Assembly (NCBI GenBank): GCA_007693765.1
Contig: RECZ01000096.1
Location: 1-50,069, forward strand
Source of the DNA: Phycisphaerales bacterium
GTDB lineage: Bacteria; Planctomycetota; Phycisphaerae; Phycisphaerales; UBA1924
Direction of reading: 5' to 3'
DNA length: 50,069 nucleotides
How positions within the stretch are numbered: position 1 is the first letter of the stretch; every line of letters starts with the position of its first letter. Below are positions 1 through 9,714 of this stretch, one piece after another. The notes beneath the pieces were generated by a model. That model searched no databases. It was not told where the DNA came from and was given only the letters and a program-made list of their open reading frames with translations. The position numbers and the translations under genes were made by a program.

Positions 1-593
1 GCGTGTCGGGCGTTCCGGGGGCGGGGGACGTGGGGCGGGTTGAGCGGTTGGCGCGGGCGCACGCCGCGGCGTGTGACGGGTTCGTCTTCGCCGGGGGCGA
101 CGACCCGCGCACCGAGCGGTACGGCGAGCCCACGCACCCGCGGGCCAACCCGGTTCACCCGGACAGGCAGGCGTACGAGGAGGCGCTGCTGCGCGTGCTC
201 GACGAGCCGGCCTTTGCGCACAAGCCCGTGCTGGGCGTGTGCCTCGGCATGCAGATGATGGCCCTGCACCGGGGCGGGTCGCTGGTGCAGCACATGCCCG
301 ACGAGATCCCCACGCACGCGGATCACATGGACGACCGCGTGCACGAGATCGAGCCGTGCGAAACCCACGCGGCCGTGCGCGGCGGGGCGATCACCAGTTG
401 GCACCGCCAGTGCGTGCGCAGCGCGGGCTCGATGCGCATCGTCGCCCGCGCGCCCGACGGGGTGATCGAGGCCATCGACGACCCGGCGCGGGCGTTCTAT
501 GTGGGCGTGCAGTGGCACCCGGAGCGCACCAGGGACGCGGCGTTGGGCGACGACGTGTTCAGGGCGCTGGTGGGGGCGGTGCGCGGGGCGTGA
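1..593 (+). CDS. Class I glutamine amidotransferase-like hydrolase (PuuD family), 5' partial
   Basis: The frame is open from the first base, so the N-terminus lies outside the window. The visible part carries the class I amidotransferase nucleophile elbow GVCLGMQM (Cys near visible residue 80) and, near the C-terminus, the VQWHPER motif that supplies the catalytic His and Glu. A block reading ERYGEPTHP precedes the nucleophile and resembles the gamma-glutamyl-GABA hydrolase (PuuD) subgroup rather than a biosynthetic synthetase domain. The family hydrolyses gamma-glutamyl amides in the cytoplasm; the substrate here is inferred only from family resemblance. It ends 66 bp before rpe on the same strand. 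A free-standing amidotransferase with another partner is possible, because the missing start hides any fusion. Confidence 0.8.
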   Translation, partial: VSGVPGAGDVGRVERLARAHAAACDGFVFAGGDDPRTERYGEPTHPRANPVHPDRQAYEEALLRVLDEPAFAHKPVLGVCLGMQMMALHRGGSLVQHMPDEIPTHADHMDDRVHEIEPCETHAAVRGGAITSWHRQCVRSAGSMRIVARAPDGVIEAIDDPARAFYVGVQWHPERTRDAALGDDVFRALVGAVRGA

Positions 594-659
594 GCGCGTG
601 CCGGCCCCGCTTGTCGTCGCGGCGTACACAGCGTTGGAGGGGGGCGTAGACTGGGCGAC

Positions 660-1346
<687 letters not shown>

Positions 1347-1431
1347 AGATCCGATAACAAGTTGTATGACGACGCCGGATTGGGGGCCGTACAAAATCCG
1401 AACATCACGCAGGAAATCGCTGAAAATCCGC

Positions 1432-1460
1432 TTGGTTGTTCGCGAGAGCGGTGCTACGCT
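1432..1460 (+). promoter_or_regulatory. Candidate sigma70-type promoter upstream of the PGM-fold gene
   Basis: TTGGTT at 1432-1437 and TACGCT at 1455-1460 are separated by 17 bp. The site lies in a locally AT-richer 200-bp gap after rpe, which is a rare break in base composition here. A start a few bases downstream would give a short leader to either the ATG at 1504 or that at 1549. This rests on visual consensus matching only. Confidence 0.35.
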
Positions 1461-1548
1461 TCCCGGCTTTGCAGGTGTCCGCGCCCGGCCCGGGGCGACT
1501 TGGATGCAGAAACAGGACTACTCCGCGGGCCCAAGGCCTACGCGTTCC

Positions 1549-2178
1549 ATGGCGAAACAAGACCAAATCGGCGTGCTCTTCGTGCGCAGCGGCTCGACCG
1601 AGTGGGACGACGCCGGTCGCCTGCAGGGCGAGACCGACCTGCCCCTGAGCGAATCGGGGCGCGGCGTCTTCGCGGCGGGGCTCGACGCCGTGCTCGAACA
1701 ATCCGACCCCTTCCCGATCGGCGTGGCCCTGCACGCCCCCGACGAGGCCAGCGCCGAGTCGGCCGCGATGCTGGCGATGCGCGCCGGCGTGCGTGCGAAG
1801 CGTATCGACGGCCTCGCCGAGATCGACCTCGGGCTGTGGGAGGGACTGCGCTGCGAGGAACTCGAGGAGCGCTACCCCACGGCGTACGGGCAGTGGGTCG
1901 AGGACCCGACCTCCGTCACCCCGCCCGACGGGCCGACGCTCGTCGAGGTCGAGGCGCGTCTGCTCGCGACGCTCATCAAGGCGCTGGACCGCCCGGGCCG
2001 GCAGGGCGTGGCGGTGGTGTTGCGGCCCTTGTCGTACGCCCTCATGCTGTGCTGGTTGGACGGCGAGGCGCCCAGGCATCTGGCGCAGATGTCCGAGGAA
2101 TCGCCCGCGTGCGTGTGGGCGACCGTGTCGCGCGAGCGGCTGCGGGCGGCGCTCGAAGCGCTCCGCGCCAACGCGTAA
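1549..2178 (+). CDS. Histidine phosphatase (phosphoglycerate mutase) fold protein lacking catalytic residues
   Basis: The 209-residue protein has the layout of the histidine phosphatase superfamily: an N-terminal strand with RxGxTEWD, a GRLQGETDLPLSESG segment, the central acid motif EIDLGLWEGL followed by EERYP, and a late strand where the second catalytic His should be. The phosphorylated His of the RHG motif is Ser (R13-S14-G15), and the late HG pair is R159-P160. The second substrate Arg region reads HAPDEASAE without the usual Arg. Catalysis by the normal mechanism therefore looks impossible. The start is taken at the ATG before AKQDQIGVLF; an in-frame ATG at 1504 would add 15 residues. 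It sits 45 bp before accD. A regulatory or ligand-binding role is inference. Confidence 0.75.
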   Translation: MAKQDQIGVLFVRSGSTEWDDAGRLQGETDLPLSESGRGVFAAGLDAVLEQSDPFPIGVALHAPDEASAESAAMLAMRAGVRAKRIDGLAEIDLGLWEGLRCEELEERYPTAYGQWVEDPTSVTPPDGPTLVEVEARLLATLIKALDRPGRQGVAVVLRPLSYALMLCWLDGEAPRHLAQMSEESPACVWATVSRERLRAALEALRANA

Positions 2179-2223
2179 GCCCCCCGGAAGCCGACCCCCG
2201 AACGCCGAGCGAGGAACGTGACC

Positions 2224-3093
2224 ATGGCGACGAGCAAGGAGCAGGTCCAGACGACGCAGGCCGCGGGGCGCACGTGGATGGACGTCAAGAGCGGCGGCTC
2301 CAACGCCATCCCCGAGGGTCTCTGGCTGCGCTGCCCGCAGTGCGGGCAGATGATCTACCGCAAGCAGATGGAGGCCAACCTCCATGTCTGCCCGGAGTGT
2401 GAGCACCATTTCCGCATCAGCGCTTCGGAGCGCGTGCGCCAGCTCACCGATCCCGAATCGTTCGAGCCGATGTTCACCGAGTTGCGCTGCGCCGACCCGC
2501 TCTCGTTCGTGGACCGCAAGCCCTACGCCGCGCGGCTGGTCGACGAGCAGCGGCGCACGGGCGAGCACGAGGCCATCAAGGCGGGGCGGGCGTTCATCAA
2601 GGGGCGTGCGGCGATGCTGTGCTGCATGGACCTCACGTTCATGATGGGCTCGATGGGCAGCGTGGTGGGGGAGACGATCACCCGGTCGATCGAGGCGGCG
2701 ATCGACCAGAACCTGCCGCTGATCATCGTGAGTTGCTCCGGCGGGGCGCGGATGCAGGAGTCGGGGCTTTCGCTCATGCAGATGGCCAAGACGAGCGCCG
2801 CGCTGGCGCGGCTCGACGACGCGGGCGGGCTGTTCATCTCCGTGCTCACCGACCCGACAACGGGCGGGGTGACGGCGTCGTTCGCGATGCTGGGCGATGT
2901 GATCCTCGCCGAGCCCAAAGCGCTGATCGGCTTCGCCGGGCCACGGGTCATTAAGCAGACGATCCGTCAGGACCTGCCCGAGGGCTTCCAGCGCTCGGAG
3001 TTCCTGCAGGACGCGGGCCTGGTGGACCGGGTGGTGCACCGGCGCGACATGCGGAGCGAGGTCAGCCGGGTGATCGACTACGCGGGCAAGTGA
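2224..3093 (+). CDS. accD: Acetyl-CoA carboxylase carboxyltransferase subunit beta
   Basis: The 289-residue protein is the beta half of the carboxyltransferase, which moves CO2 from carboxybiotin to acetyl-CoA as the first committed step of fatty acid synthesis. A four-cysteine zinc ribbon (C37, C40, C56, C59) has the spacing of the E. coli protein. The crotonase-fold core follows, with SFMFMMGSMGSV-like and CSGGARMQE motifs and the later TDPTTGGVTASFA and GFAGPRVI segments. The ATG at 2224 is preceded by a GAGGAA Shine-Dalgarno sequence; a GTG at 2218 lies two codons upstream in frame. The alpha subunit gene is not in the window. Length and motifs are fully typical. Confidence 0.97.
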   Translation: MATSKEQVQTTQAAGRTWMDVKSGGSNAIPEGLWLRCPQCGQMIYRKQMEANLHVCPECEHHFRISASERVRQLTDPESFEPMFTELRCADPLSFVDRKPYAARLVDEQRRTGEHEAIKAGRAFIKGRAAMLCCMDLTFMMGSMGSVVGETITRSIEAAIDQNLPLIIVSCSGGARMQESGLSLMQMAKTSAALARLDDAGGLFISVLTDPTTGGVTASFAMLGDVILAEPKALIGFAGPRVIKQTIRQDLPEGFQRSEFLQDAGLVDRVVHRRDMRSEVSRVIDYAGK

Positions 3094-3114
3094 CTGGGGC
3101 GTAGACTGCGCGCC

Positions 3115-4881
3115 ATGGCCGGAGCGCAGCAGGAAGCACACACGAACGGGCTCGGTTGGTGGGCGGCGCTGCTCGCGGGGCTGGCGTACGCGTGGCTTAT
3201 GCTGCTGGCGACGCCGTGGGTGGGGCTGTGGTGGGCGGTGGTGATCGCGCCGGCGCCGCTGATGTGGCTGGCGGCGCGGAGCGTGCGGGCGCGTCGCGAC
3301 GCGGCGTGGGCGTGCGTGGGGGCGGCGCCCTTGTGGGCGGTGACGCACTGGTGGATATCGCAGATCTCGGCGATGGGGTGGCCGCCGCTGGTGGCGTACC
3401 TGTCGCTGTACGCGGGGCTGTTCGTATGGATCGGATCGGCGCTGCGTCGTCGGCTCTCGCCGGCGGCGTTCTGGTGCGCGGCGCCCGTGGTGTGGGTGGG
3501 GCTCGAAGCGCTCCGCGGCGAGGTCGTGTTCGACGGCTACGCGTGGTACTTCGCGGGGCACCCGCTGATCGAGGCGCCGGGCCTGGCGCGGGTGGCGTCG
3601 TTCGTGGGCGTGTACGGCGTGAGCCTGCTGGTGGCGGCCTTCGCGGCGTGCGCGGCGTACGCGGTGACGGGCGGCGGAGCGCCCCGGGGTCGCATCGTCC
3701 CCGCGGTGTGCGCGCTGGTTGTGCTGGGCGCACTGGAGGCGGGGCTGCGTCTCCTGCCCGACCCGCCCGCGGGTGACCCGCTGCGCGTGGCCGTGGTGCA
3801 AACGAACGTGCCCCAGAGCGTGCGGATGCAGTCGTCGCACGAACGGAAGATCGATGACTTCGTGCGCATGCTGGAGTTGACGGTGATCGCCCGCGACGCC
3901 CCCCCGGAAGGCCCCCCGGACGGAGCCCAGGGCGTGGGCCTGTACGTGTGGCCGGAGACGATGTTCACCGGCATCGCGCTGGGCAACGAGAGCGCCCGCG
4001 TCGAGGAGGAGGCCGCGCTGGCGTTCCCCGACGGCATGCCGAGCACCGCGCTGCGCGACGCGACGCTGGAGCTCAGCGGCACGCTGGGCGGTGCGCCGTT
4101 GCTGGTGGGCGCGATCGGGTACGACGGGCTGCGGCTCCGGTTCGACGACGATGGCTTCCTGCAGCGCGACGCCGACGGGCGCTTCAACAGCGCCTTTGTG
4201 GTGCGCGACGGGGTCGTCGAGGATCAGCGGTACGACAAGGTGCACCTGACGCCCTTCGGCGAGGTGATGCCGTACATCTCGCGCAGCAAGTGGCTGGAGT
4301 CGCGCCTGCTGGCGCTGGGCGCGCAGGGCATGGCGTTCGATCTCTCGCCCGGGCGCGAGGCGCTGGCGCTGCGACTGGAGCGCGAGGGCATCGGCGTCGC
4401 GACGCCCATCTGCTTCGAGGCGAGCGCGGCGGGCGTGGTGCGCCGACAGGTCTTCTCGGGGGGCGAGCGCCGGGCGCACCTGATCGTGAACCTCACCAAC
4501 GACGGCTGGTTCGGCGGATCGGGGGCGGGGCGGATGGCGCACCTGCAGGCCTCGCGCTGGCGCGCGGTCGAGACGGGCACGCCCGCGGTGCGGGCGGCGA
4601 ACACGGGCGTGTCGTGCGTGATCGACGCCCGCGGGCGGGTGCTGGCGCTGGGGCCGGACGGTTCGAGCCGCACGTGGGGGGTCGACGGCGTGCTGGTGCG
4701 CGATGTGCCCACGGCCGCGCCCGATGCGCGGACGCTCTACATGCGGACTGGCGATGCGCTGGGCTGGATGTGTCTGGCGTTGACGGCGCTGGCGTGCGCG
4801 GCGATGCTCGTGCCTTCGCTCGTCCAGACCATCGAACGCCGCCGTCGCGCGCGGCGTACCGGAGAACGGCATGACGCGTAG
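3115..4881 (+). CDS. lnt: Apolipoprotein N-acyltransferase
   Basis: The 588-residue inner-membrane enzyme adds the third acyl chain to the N-terminal cysteine of lipoproteins. The N-terminal 225 residues are strongly hydrophobic, with several membrane spans. The periplasmic nitrilase-like domain starts at about VVQTNVPQS. The catalytic triad is visible: Glu281 in WPETM, Lys375 in YDKVHLTPFGE and Cys433 in TPICFEAS. NLTNDGWFG and the AANTGVS segment are also conserved, and one C-terminal span closes the protein. It is somewhat longer than the E. coli enzyme. It overlaps the next gene, a lipoprotein, by 11 bp, which fits shared expression. Its presence supports an outer membrane and lipoprotein sorting in this organism. 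Confidence 0.95.
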   Translation: MAGAQQEAHTNGLGWWAALLAGLAYAWLMLLATPWVGLWWAVVIAPAPLMWLAARSVRARRDAAWACVGAAPLWAVTHWWISQISAMGWPPLVAYLSLYAGLFVWIGSALRRRLSPAAFWCAAPVVWVGLEALRGEVVFDGYAWYFAGHPLIEAPGLARVASFVGVYGVSLLVAAFAACAAYAVTGGGAPRGRIVPAVCALVVLGALEAGLRLLPDPPAGDPLRVAVVQTNVPQSVRMQSSHERKIDDFVRMLELTVIARDAPPEGPPDGAQGVGLYVWPETMFTGIALGNESARVEEEAALAFPDGMPSTALRDATLELSGTLGGAPLLVGAIGYDGLRLRFDDDGFLQRDADGRFNSAFVVRDGVVEDQRYDKVHLTPFGEVMPYISRSKWLESRLLALGAQGMAFDLSPGREALALRLEREGIGVATPICFEASAAGVVRRQVFSGGERRAHLIVNLTNDGWFGGSGAGRMAHLQASRWRAVETGTPAVRAANTGVSCVIDARGRVLALGPDGSSRTWGVDGVLVRDVPTAAPDARTLYMRTGDALGWMCLALTALACAAMLVPSLVQTIERRRRARRTGERHDA

Positions 4882-5959
4882 CCCCCGCCATCGACGAATC
4901 GTCCCCACGCCGTGGCGTGCGGCTCGCTGGGCCCTCATCGGCCTCACCGCGGCGGGCGCCGCGCTGGGCGCGGGGTGCGCGGGTGGTGCGGGCGGCGCCG
5001 ATAGGCTGGCCTACGCCGATCCCGTGGCGCGTTCGGCCATGCGGGAGCGGGCGATCGCGATGCTCGTCGACGCCACGGCCTCGCCGGACGCGATGGCCCG
5101 CGCCAACGCGATCGAGGGCCTGCAGCCCGCGCCGGGGCGCGTCGTGCCGCTGGCGATCGCGGCGCTGAACGACCCGAACCTCGGCGTGCGGTTCGTCGCG
5201 GCGATGACGCTGGGCGAACTGCGGGCGCAGGAGGCGACCGAGGCCCTTCGCCCGCTGTTGCGCGACGCCTCGCCCATGGTGCAGGCCGCGGCGATCTTCG
5301 CCATGACCCGCGTCGGCGCGAGCGTCGACCCCACGCCCCTGGGGACGATGCTGCGATCGAGCGACCCTCGGGTGCGCTCGAACGCGGCGTTCGTGCTGGG
5401 CAAGATCGGCAACGCCTCGGCCGTGCCAATGCTGCGCGCCGTCGCCGACGAGCCGGCGCCGCTGGGCGTGCGCGCCGAGGACAAGCTCTTCCGTTTGCAG
5501 GTCGCCGAGGCGCTGGTGCGTCTGGGCCGCACGGACGCGATCCACGCGGTGCGGGCGGCGCTCTACCCGTCGGAGCAGGACGGCGTGGAGGCGGCGGTGC
5601 TGGCGGCGCAGATCATCGGTCAGCTCGAGGACCGGCGCTCCGTCGCCGTGCTGGTGACGCGGATCAACGACCGCGTCTCGGCCGGGCGCGAGTACCTGAT
5701 GCCGGCGGAGATGCGGCTGGCCGCGTCGCTGGCGCTGGCGCGCATGGGCTACCGCGACGGGGCGTACGTCGCCGACGAGCACGCCGAGAGCCCGGACCCG
5801 GTGCTGCGGTCGCAGGCGGCGTTCGTCTACGGCGAGACGGTTCGCGTGAACGAGCTGTGGAAACTGGAGCGGATGCTCTCCGACCCCGAAGAGATGGTGC
5901 GCGTCAGCGCCGCGGCCTCGGCGCTGCGGGCGATGGAGCGCCTCGACACGGGCAACTGA
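4871..5959 (+). CDS. HEAT-repeat lipoprotein
   Basis: The 362-residue protein begins with a basic N-terminus, a hydrophobic stretch and a lipobox ending at Cys36 (ALGAGC), so it should be an acylated lipoprotein; its gene overlaps lnt. The mature part is a chain of HEAT or PBS-lyase-like helical repeats: units such as LGVRFVAAMTLGELR, DPRVRSNAAFVLGKIG and PVLRSQAAFVYGE recur about every 30-35 residues. Such solenoids act as protein-binding scaffolds. No enzymatic motif is visible and the partner is unknown. It is translationally coupled to lnt, and nothing follows it for more than 400 bp on this strand. Confidence 0.8.
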   Translation: MTRSPRHRRIVPTPWRAARWALIGLTAAGAALGAGCAGGAGGADRLAYADPVARSAMRERAIAMLVDATASPDAMARANAIEGLQPAPGRVVPLAIAALNDPNLGVRFVAAMTLGELRAQEATEALRPLLRDASPMVQAAAIFAMTRVGASVDPTPLGTMLRSSDPRVRSNAAFVLGKIGNASAVPMLRAVADEPAPLGVRAEDKLFRLQVAEALVRLGRTDAIHAVRAALYPSEQDGVEAAVLAAQIIGQLEDRRSVAVLVTRINDRVSAGREYLMPAEMRLAASLALARMGYRDGAYVADEHAESPDPVLRSQAAFVYGETVRVNELWKLERMLSDPEEMVRVSAAASALRAMERLDTGN

Positions 5960-6377
5960 GCCCGAGTGGGACTGGGGGGCCGAGCAAAACTTGGTCATCA
6001 CGCGCGGGCGTGCGGCGTGCCGCGTGCGGGATTCTGGCCCGGGAAGGGGGGCGACGTGGGTGCGCATCGGGGGGAACCCGGGCCCGGCGGGTGCGCCCCG
6101 GCTTGACGGACACGCCGGGGGTGGGGTATCACCACGCGGCAAGGGCGGAACGGTGGGACGTTTGGTCCGCTGGGTCGGCGCTGCGGCGCGGGTCCGACGG
6201 CGGCCCCATCCGGCGTCGCCGGCTCCTCTCTTGCGATGACCGAGAGCAACCGGAGCAGCCTCCCCCCGTACAGACCCGCACCCGACGCGACTTCACGCCC
6301 CGGACGACGCACGCCCGGCGCATCCCTCCCCGAGGTCGCCTCGGATTTCACGCCCCGTAGAGACGGAGAGCCCGCCT
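5960..6377 (+). other. 418-bp intergenic region with a candidate promoter
   Basis: No convincing coding frame is visible between the HEAT lipoprotein and the coiled-coil gene. A candidate promoter has TTGACG at 6103-6108 and TATCAC at 6127-6132 with an 18-bp spacer. It points toward the coiled-coil protein and would give a leader of about 240 nt. That is long enough to hold regulatory structure, but no known riboswitch was recognised. Confidence 0.4.
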
Positions 6378-7226
6378 GTGCATCCTGTGACGAAGGTTCT
6401 GGTCGTGTTGGCCGCCCTGCTGAGCATCGCCCTGGCGGCGCTCACGATCGCGTTCACGGCGAACGCGGAGCGGCTGCGAGGCGATTTCGTGAACGAGCGC
6501 GAAGCGGCGCAGGCCGCGCGTGACGCGGCGAGCCGCGACATGTCCGCGCACAGCGAGGAGCGGAACCGGCTCCGCTCCGAGATCGACTCCCTGCACAACC
6601 AGGTGTCGGAGATGACCTCGCGCCTCGACGGCATGCAGCGGGAGAACTCCCGCCTGCTGGCCGAACTGCGCACGGCGGAGTCGGCTTCGCTGGCGGTGCA
6701 GGCGCAGCTCGATCAGCTCAGCGCCACCAACGAAACGCTCTCGAACCTGATCGCCCGGTACCGCGACGAGGTGACGAGCCTGCGTGAGAGCGGCCTCCGC
6801 TTCGCGCAGCGCGAGATCGGCCTCTCCGACCGGGTGAGCGACCTCTCCGGGCAGTTGGAGGTGGCGCTCGAAAACAACCGCGCCCTGCAGGAGCAGTTGG
6901 TGGAGGTCCGCGACCAGTTGGCCGCGGCCGCGACGGGCGAGACCGTTGACCGCGACGCGGTGGCGCGCCCCTCGATGCCCATCCGGGCCCGCATCACCGA
7001 CGTGCGTCGTGGGCCGGCGGGCGATCTGCTGGTGCAGATCGACGCGGGTCAGAACGACATGCTGCGGGCGATGATGGAGCTGAGCATCGTTCGCGGCGAC
7101 CGCTTCCTCGGGAAGGTCGTGCTGCAGACGGTGGACATCGCCGCGTCCGTGGGCAAGGTGGACTTCCTGGGCCTGCCGGCCACGGAGATCCGCAGCGGCG
7201 ATTACGTGATCAGCGTCATCCAGTGA
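6378..7226 (+). CDS. Membrane-anchored coiled-coil protein
   Basis: The 282-residue protein starts at GTG behind a GGAGAG ribosome-binding site. Residues 5-28 form one hydrophobic segment, then about 150 residues rich in Glu, Arg, Leu and Ala form a long coiled coil (for example SEERNRLRSEIDSLHNQVSE). A compact C-terminal region from about residue 195 contains IRARITDVRRGPAG and ends ATEIRSGDYVISVIQ; it looks beta-rich. The arrangement is one span, a coiled coil and a terminal beta domain, which recalls MreC in architecture, and the gene stands just upstream of mreBCD. A link to the cell envelope is inferred from that context. No family could be named. Confidence 0.75.
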   Translation: MHPVTKVLVVLAALLSIALAALTIAFTANAERLRGDFVNEREAAQAARDAASRDMSAHSEERNRLRSEIDSLHNQVSEMTSRLDGMQRENSRLLAELRTAESASLAVQAQLDQLSATNETLSNLIARYRDEVTSLRESGLRFAQREIGLSDRVSDLSGQLEVALENNRALQEQLVEVRDQLAAAATGETVDRDAVARPSMPIRARITDVRRGPAGDLLVQIDAGQNDMLRAMMELSIVRGDRFLGKVVLQTVDIAASVGKVDFLGLPATEIRSGDYVISVIQ

Positions 7227-7308
7227 CGCCTTGTTCGCCGCACGCAGGGCTCGGGCCCGTGTGCGGCGAGACCCCCTCGAAGCAGGCGATAGACCGGAGC
7301 CACGACGG

Positions 7309-7521
7309 ATGACCCAGCTCGGCATGCAACTCCCGGGGAGCCACGGCCGGCGCATGAGCGCCTCGATGAACGTCTACACGGCGCTCATGTTCGTCGCGTG
7401 CCTGTGCCTGCTGGCGGCGGTGGTGGTGGTGTACCGGGCGGGCTCGGGGATCGCCCCCGAGGGCCAGCCGTGGAAGACGCACCCGGCCCAGCAGCCCGTG
7501 CGACTGCCCGGCGCGAACTGA
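7309..7521 (+). CDS. Small single-span membrane protein upstream of mreB
   Basis: This is a 70-residue open frame with ATG at 7309. After about 20 polar residues (ending RRMSASMN) it has one hydrophobic segment, YTALMFVACLCLLAAVVVVY, then a short proline-rich tail. It lies 82 bp after the coiled-coil gene and about 200 bp before mreB, all on the same strand, so it may belong with envelope or shape functions. Longer in-frame starts upstream exist but would cover untidy arginine-rich sequence. The product is not a recognised family. Confidence 0.6.
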   Translation: MTQLGMQLPGSHGRRMSASMNVYTALMFVACLCLLAAVVVVYRAGSGIAPEGQPWKTHPAQQPVRLPGAN

Positions 7522-7723
7522 TGCCCGCGGCCCGGGGGATTCTTCCGGGGCGAGTTCCGGGGAGTGTTCCGGGGGGCGTGTTGCGGGGGAGCAGGGCGGG
7601 CGATCCAAGCGGGGCGGCTCCGAATCCGATAATCTCTACCCTGTCGCCAAACGGCGCCGATGTTGCCCGGAGGCAGATGGTCGCGGCGCGCCACGGGATC
7701 GGCGGCCCCACGAAGCAGGACGC

Positions 7724-8791
7724 ATGGACTTCAAGGACTTGGTGAATTTCGATCGCCTCCTCGGCTGGTTCAGCGTCGATATGGGCATCGACCTCGGCAC
7801 GTGCAACACGCTGGTGTGTGTGCGCGGCGAGGGGATCGTGCTCAACGAGCCCAGCGTGGTGGCGGTGCGCAAGGGCACCAACAAGGTGCTCAACAACGGC
7901 AACGCCGTGGGCTGGATGGCCAAGGAGATGCTGGGCAAGACCCCGGGCTCCATCACGGCGGTCCGCCCGCTCAAGGACGGCGTGATCTCCGATTTCGAGA
8001 TCACCGAGGCGATGCTGTCGTACTTCATCCGCAAGGTGAACGGTCGCACGCGGTTCTACGGGCCGCGGGTGGTCATCTCGGTGCCCTCTGGAATCACCGC
8101 GGTCGAGAAGCGGGCGGTGTTCGATTCGGCGGAGCGCGCCGGCGCCCGCAAGACGTTCCTGATCGAAGAGCCCATCGCCGCCGCCATCGGCGCCGGGCTG
8201 CCCTTCGTGGAGCCGACGGCCTCGATGATCGTCGACATCGGCGGCGGCACGACGGAGGTCGCGATCATGTCGCTGGCGGACATCGCGACGTGCGAATCGG
8301 TGCGCGTGGCCGGCGACGACATGGACGAGGCGATCATCAATCACATGAAGAAGACCTACAACATGATGATTGGTGAGCAGACGGCGGAGCGGATCAAGAT
8401 CGAGATCGGATCGGCGGCGCAGGTGGGCGACGAGACAACGCTCGACGTGCGCGGGCGCGACATGATCTCCGGCCTGCCCCGCAAGACCACGGTGACGTCG
8501 GAAGAGGTGCGCGAGGCGCTGCAGGAGCCGGTCTCGAGCATCATCGACGCGGTCACCCGCACGCTGGAGCGCGCCGAGCCCGAACTCGCGGCCGACCTCG
8601 TGGACAACGGCATCGTGCTCGCCGGCGGCGGGGCGCTGCTGCGGGGCATCGACAAGGTGCTGCACCAGGCGACGGGCTTGGACGTCCGCATCGCCGACGA
8701 CCCGCTGACCTGCGTCGCGCGGGGCACGGCGATCTACCTCGAGCACATCGAGGAATGGCAGCCGACCCTCGAGAGCGACATGGACGTTTGA
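7724..8791 (+). CDS. mreB: Rod shape-determining protein MreB (bacterial actin)
   Basis: The 355-residue actin homologue forms membrane-associated filaments that direct lateral peptidoglycan synthesis. Motifs seen in order are the phosphate-1 loop DMGIDLGTCNTLV, the VAVRKG segment, RPLKDGVISDFE, VVISVPSGIT, the phosphate-2 loop MIVDIGGGTTEVA and the adenosine motif GIVLAGGGALLRGID. About 15 residues precede the first strand (FKDLVNFDRLLGWFS), which may form a membrane-binding helix. It leads the mreB-mreC-mreD cluster, with mreC starting 56 bp later. Length and motifs are typical. MreB is known in only some planctomycete lineages, including Phycisphaerae. Confidence 0.97.
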   Translation: MDFKDLVNFDRLLGWFSVDMGIDLGTCNTLVCVRGEGIVLNEPSVVAVRKGTNKVLNNGNAVGWMAKEMLGKTPGSITAVRPLKDGVISDFEITEAMLSYFIRKVNGRTRFYGPRVVISVPSGITAVEKRAVFDSAERAGARKTFLIEEPIAAAIGAGLPFVEPTASMIVDIGGGTTEVAIMSLADIATCESVRVAGDDMDEAIINHMKKTYNMMIGEQTAERIKIEIGSAAQVGDETTLDVRGRDMISGLPRKTTVTSEEVREALQEPVSSIIDAVTRTLERAEPELAADLVDNGIVLAGGGALLRGIDKVLHQATGLDVRIADDPLTCVARGTAIYLEHIEEWQPTLESDMDV

Positions 8792-8847
8792 CCACTCAAC
8801 GCCGGCGCGCGGGGCGGCGGCGACGGATCCAACGCAAACGCCACACG

Positions 8848-9714
8848 ATGCGAAGACGATCACTCAGCCCGCGACGTGTGCTCGGTGGGTTGGCCCTTGC
8901 GCTCTTCGTCGCGGCGCTGCTGCCGGCGCGCCACACGGGGTTCGCCTCGTTCCTGCGCGAGCCCGTCCGGGCGATCCTCACGCCCGCCGCGGCGCCCATG
9001 CGGGCCGTCGGCCTGTGGATACGCCCTCCCCAGCGCACCGGCGTGAGCGATGACCCCGCCGTCGCCGCGATCGAGGAGGAGCGCGACCGCTTCTACGCCC
9101 TGTGGCGGCGCAGCGAGCAGACCGCCGAGGAGCTCGCGGCGCTGGTCGTGGAGCTGCAGCGGGGGCGTGCGCTCAACCCCGAGATCGAGTTCGCGCAGAT
9201 CGTCGCGCCGGTGGTGGGCTCCACCACGGAGCGCGCCGGGGCGGTGCTGCAGGTGCGCGCGGGGCGCGACCGGGGCGTGACGACCAACAGCGTGGCGGTG
9301 TACCAGAGCGTGCACATCGTGGGGCGGGCGGTGGAGGTCGGGGCGCGGGTGTCGGATGTGGTGCTGGTGACCAACCGGCGCACCGGGTGGCTCCGGGCCG
9401 CGGTCGACCCCGGCGAGGGGCGGGCGCTGCTGGGGTGCCAGTTGCAGCCCGTGGAGGGCGAAGAACTGCTCCGCGGCGAGCTCGATTCCGACGTTCAGGG
9501 CGTCGAGGTCGGGATGCTGGTGCGCCTGACGGACGAGTCGTGGCCGCGCAGCGCGCGGATGCTGGTGCTGGGGCGCGTGGTGCGCGTGGAGCCGAAAGAG
9601 ACGCAGCCGCTGCGGATGGTGGTGACGGTGCGCCCCGAGGCGGACCTGCGCCGCCTGAGCCAGGTGATCCTGCACACGCCCACGGAGGGCGACGGGCCAG
9701 GGGTGTCGCGATGA
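8848..9714 (+). CDS. mreC: Rod shape-determining protein MreC
   Basis: The 288-residue protein has a basic N-terminus (RRRSLSPRR), one membrane segment ([17 protein letters not shown]), a short coiled coil at about residues 70-105 and a beta-rich periplasmic domain. That domain includes [20 protein letters not shown] and a late segment with [17 protein letters not shown], matching MreC architecture. MreC links MreB filaments to cell-wall synthases. The start is set at ATG 8848, which gives the expected short cytoplasmic N-terminus. Its TGA stop overlaps the mreD start as ATGA, so the two are translationally coupled. Sequence identity within MreC is usually low; position and architecture carry the call. 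Confidence 0.9.
   Translation: MRRRSLSPRRVLGGLALALFVAALLPARHTGFASFLREPVRAILTPAAAPMRAVGLWIRPPQRTGVSDDPAVAAIEEERDRFYALWRRSEQTAEELAALVVELQRGRALNPEIEFAQIVAPVVGSTTERAGAVLQVRAGRDRGVTTNSVAVYQSVHIVGRAVEVGARVSDVVLVTNRRTGWLRAAVDPGEGRALLGCQLQPVEGEELLRGELDSDVQGVEVGMLVRLTDESWPRSARMLVLGRVVRVEPKETQPLRMVVTVRPEADLRRLSQVILHTPTEGDGPGVSR

Noticed and set aside
1405-4947. A very long open frame on the minus strand (over 1,100 codons) opposite accD and lnt
   Set aside because: It is rich in Arg, Pro, His and Ala, as expected for an antisense frame in GC-rich DNA, and overlaps three clear plus-strand genes.
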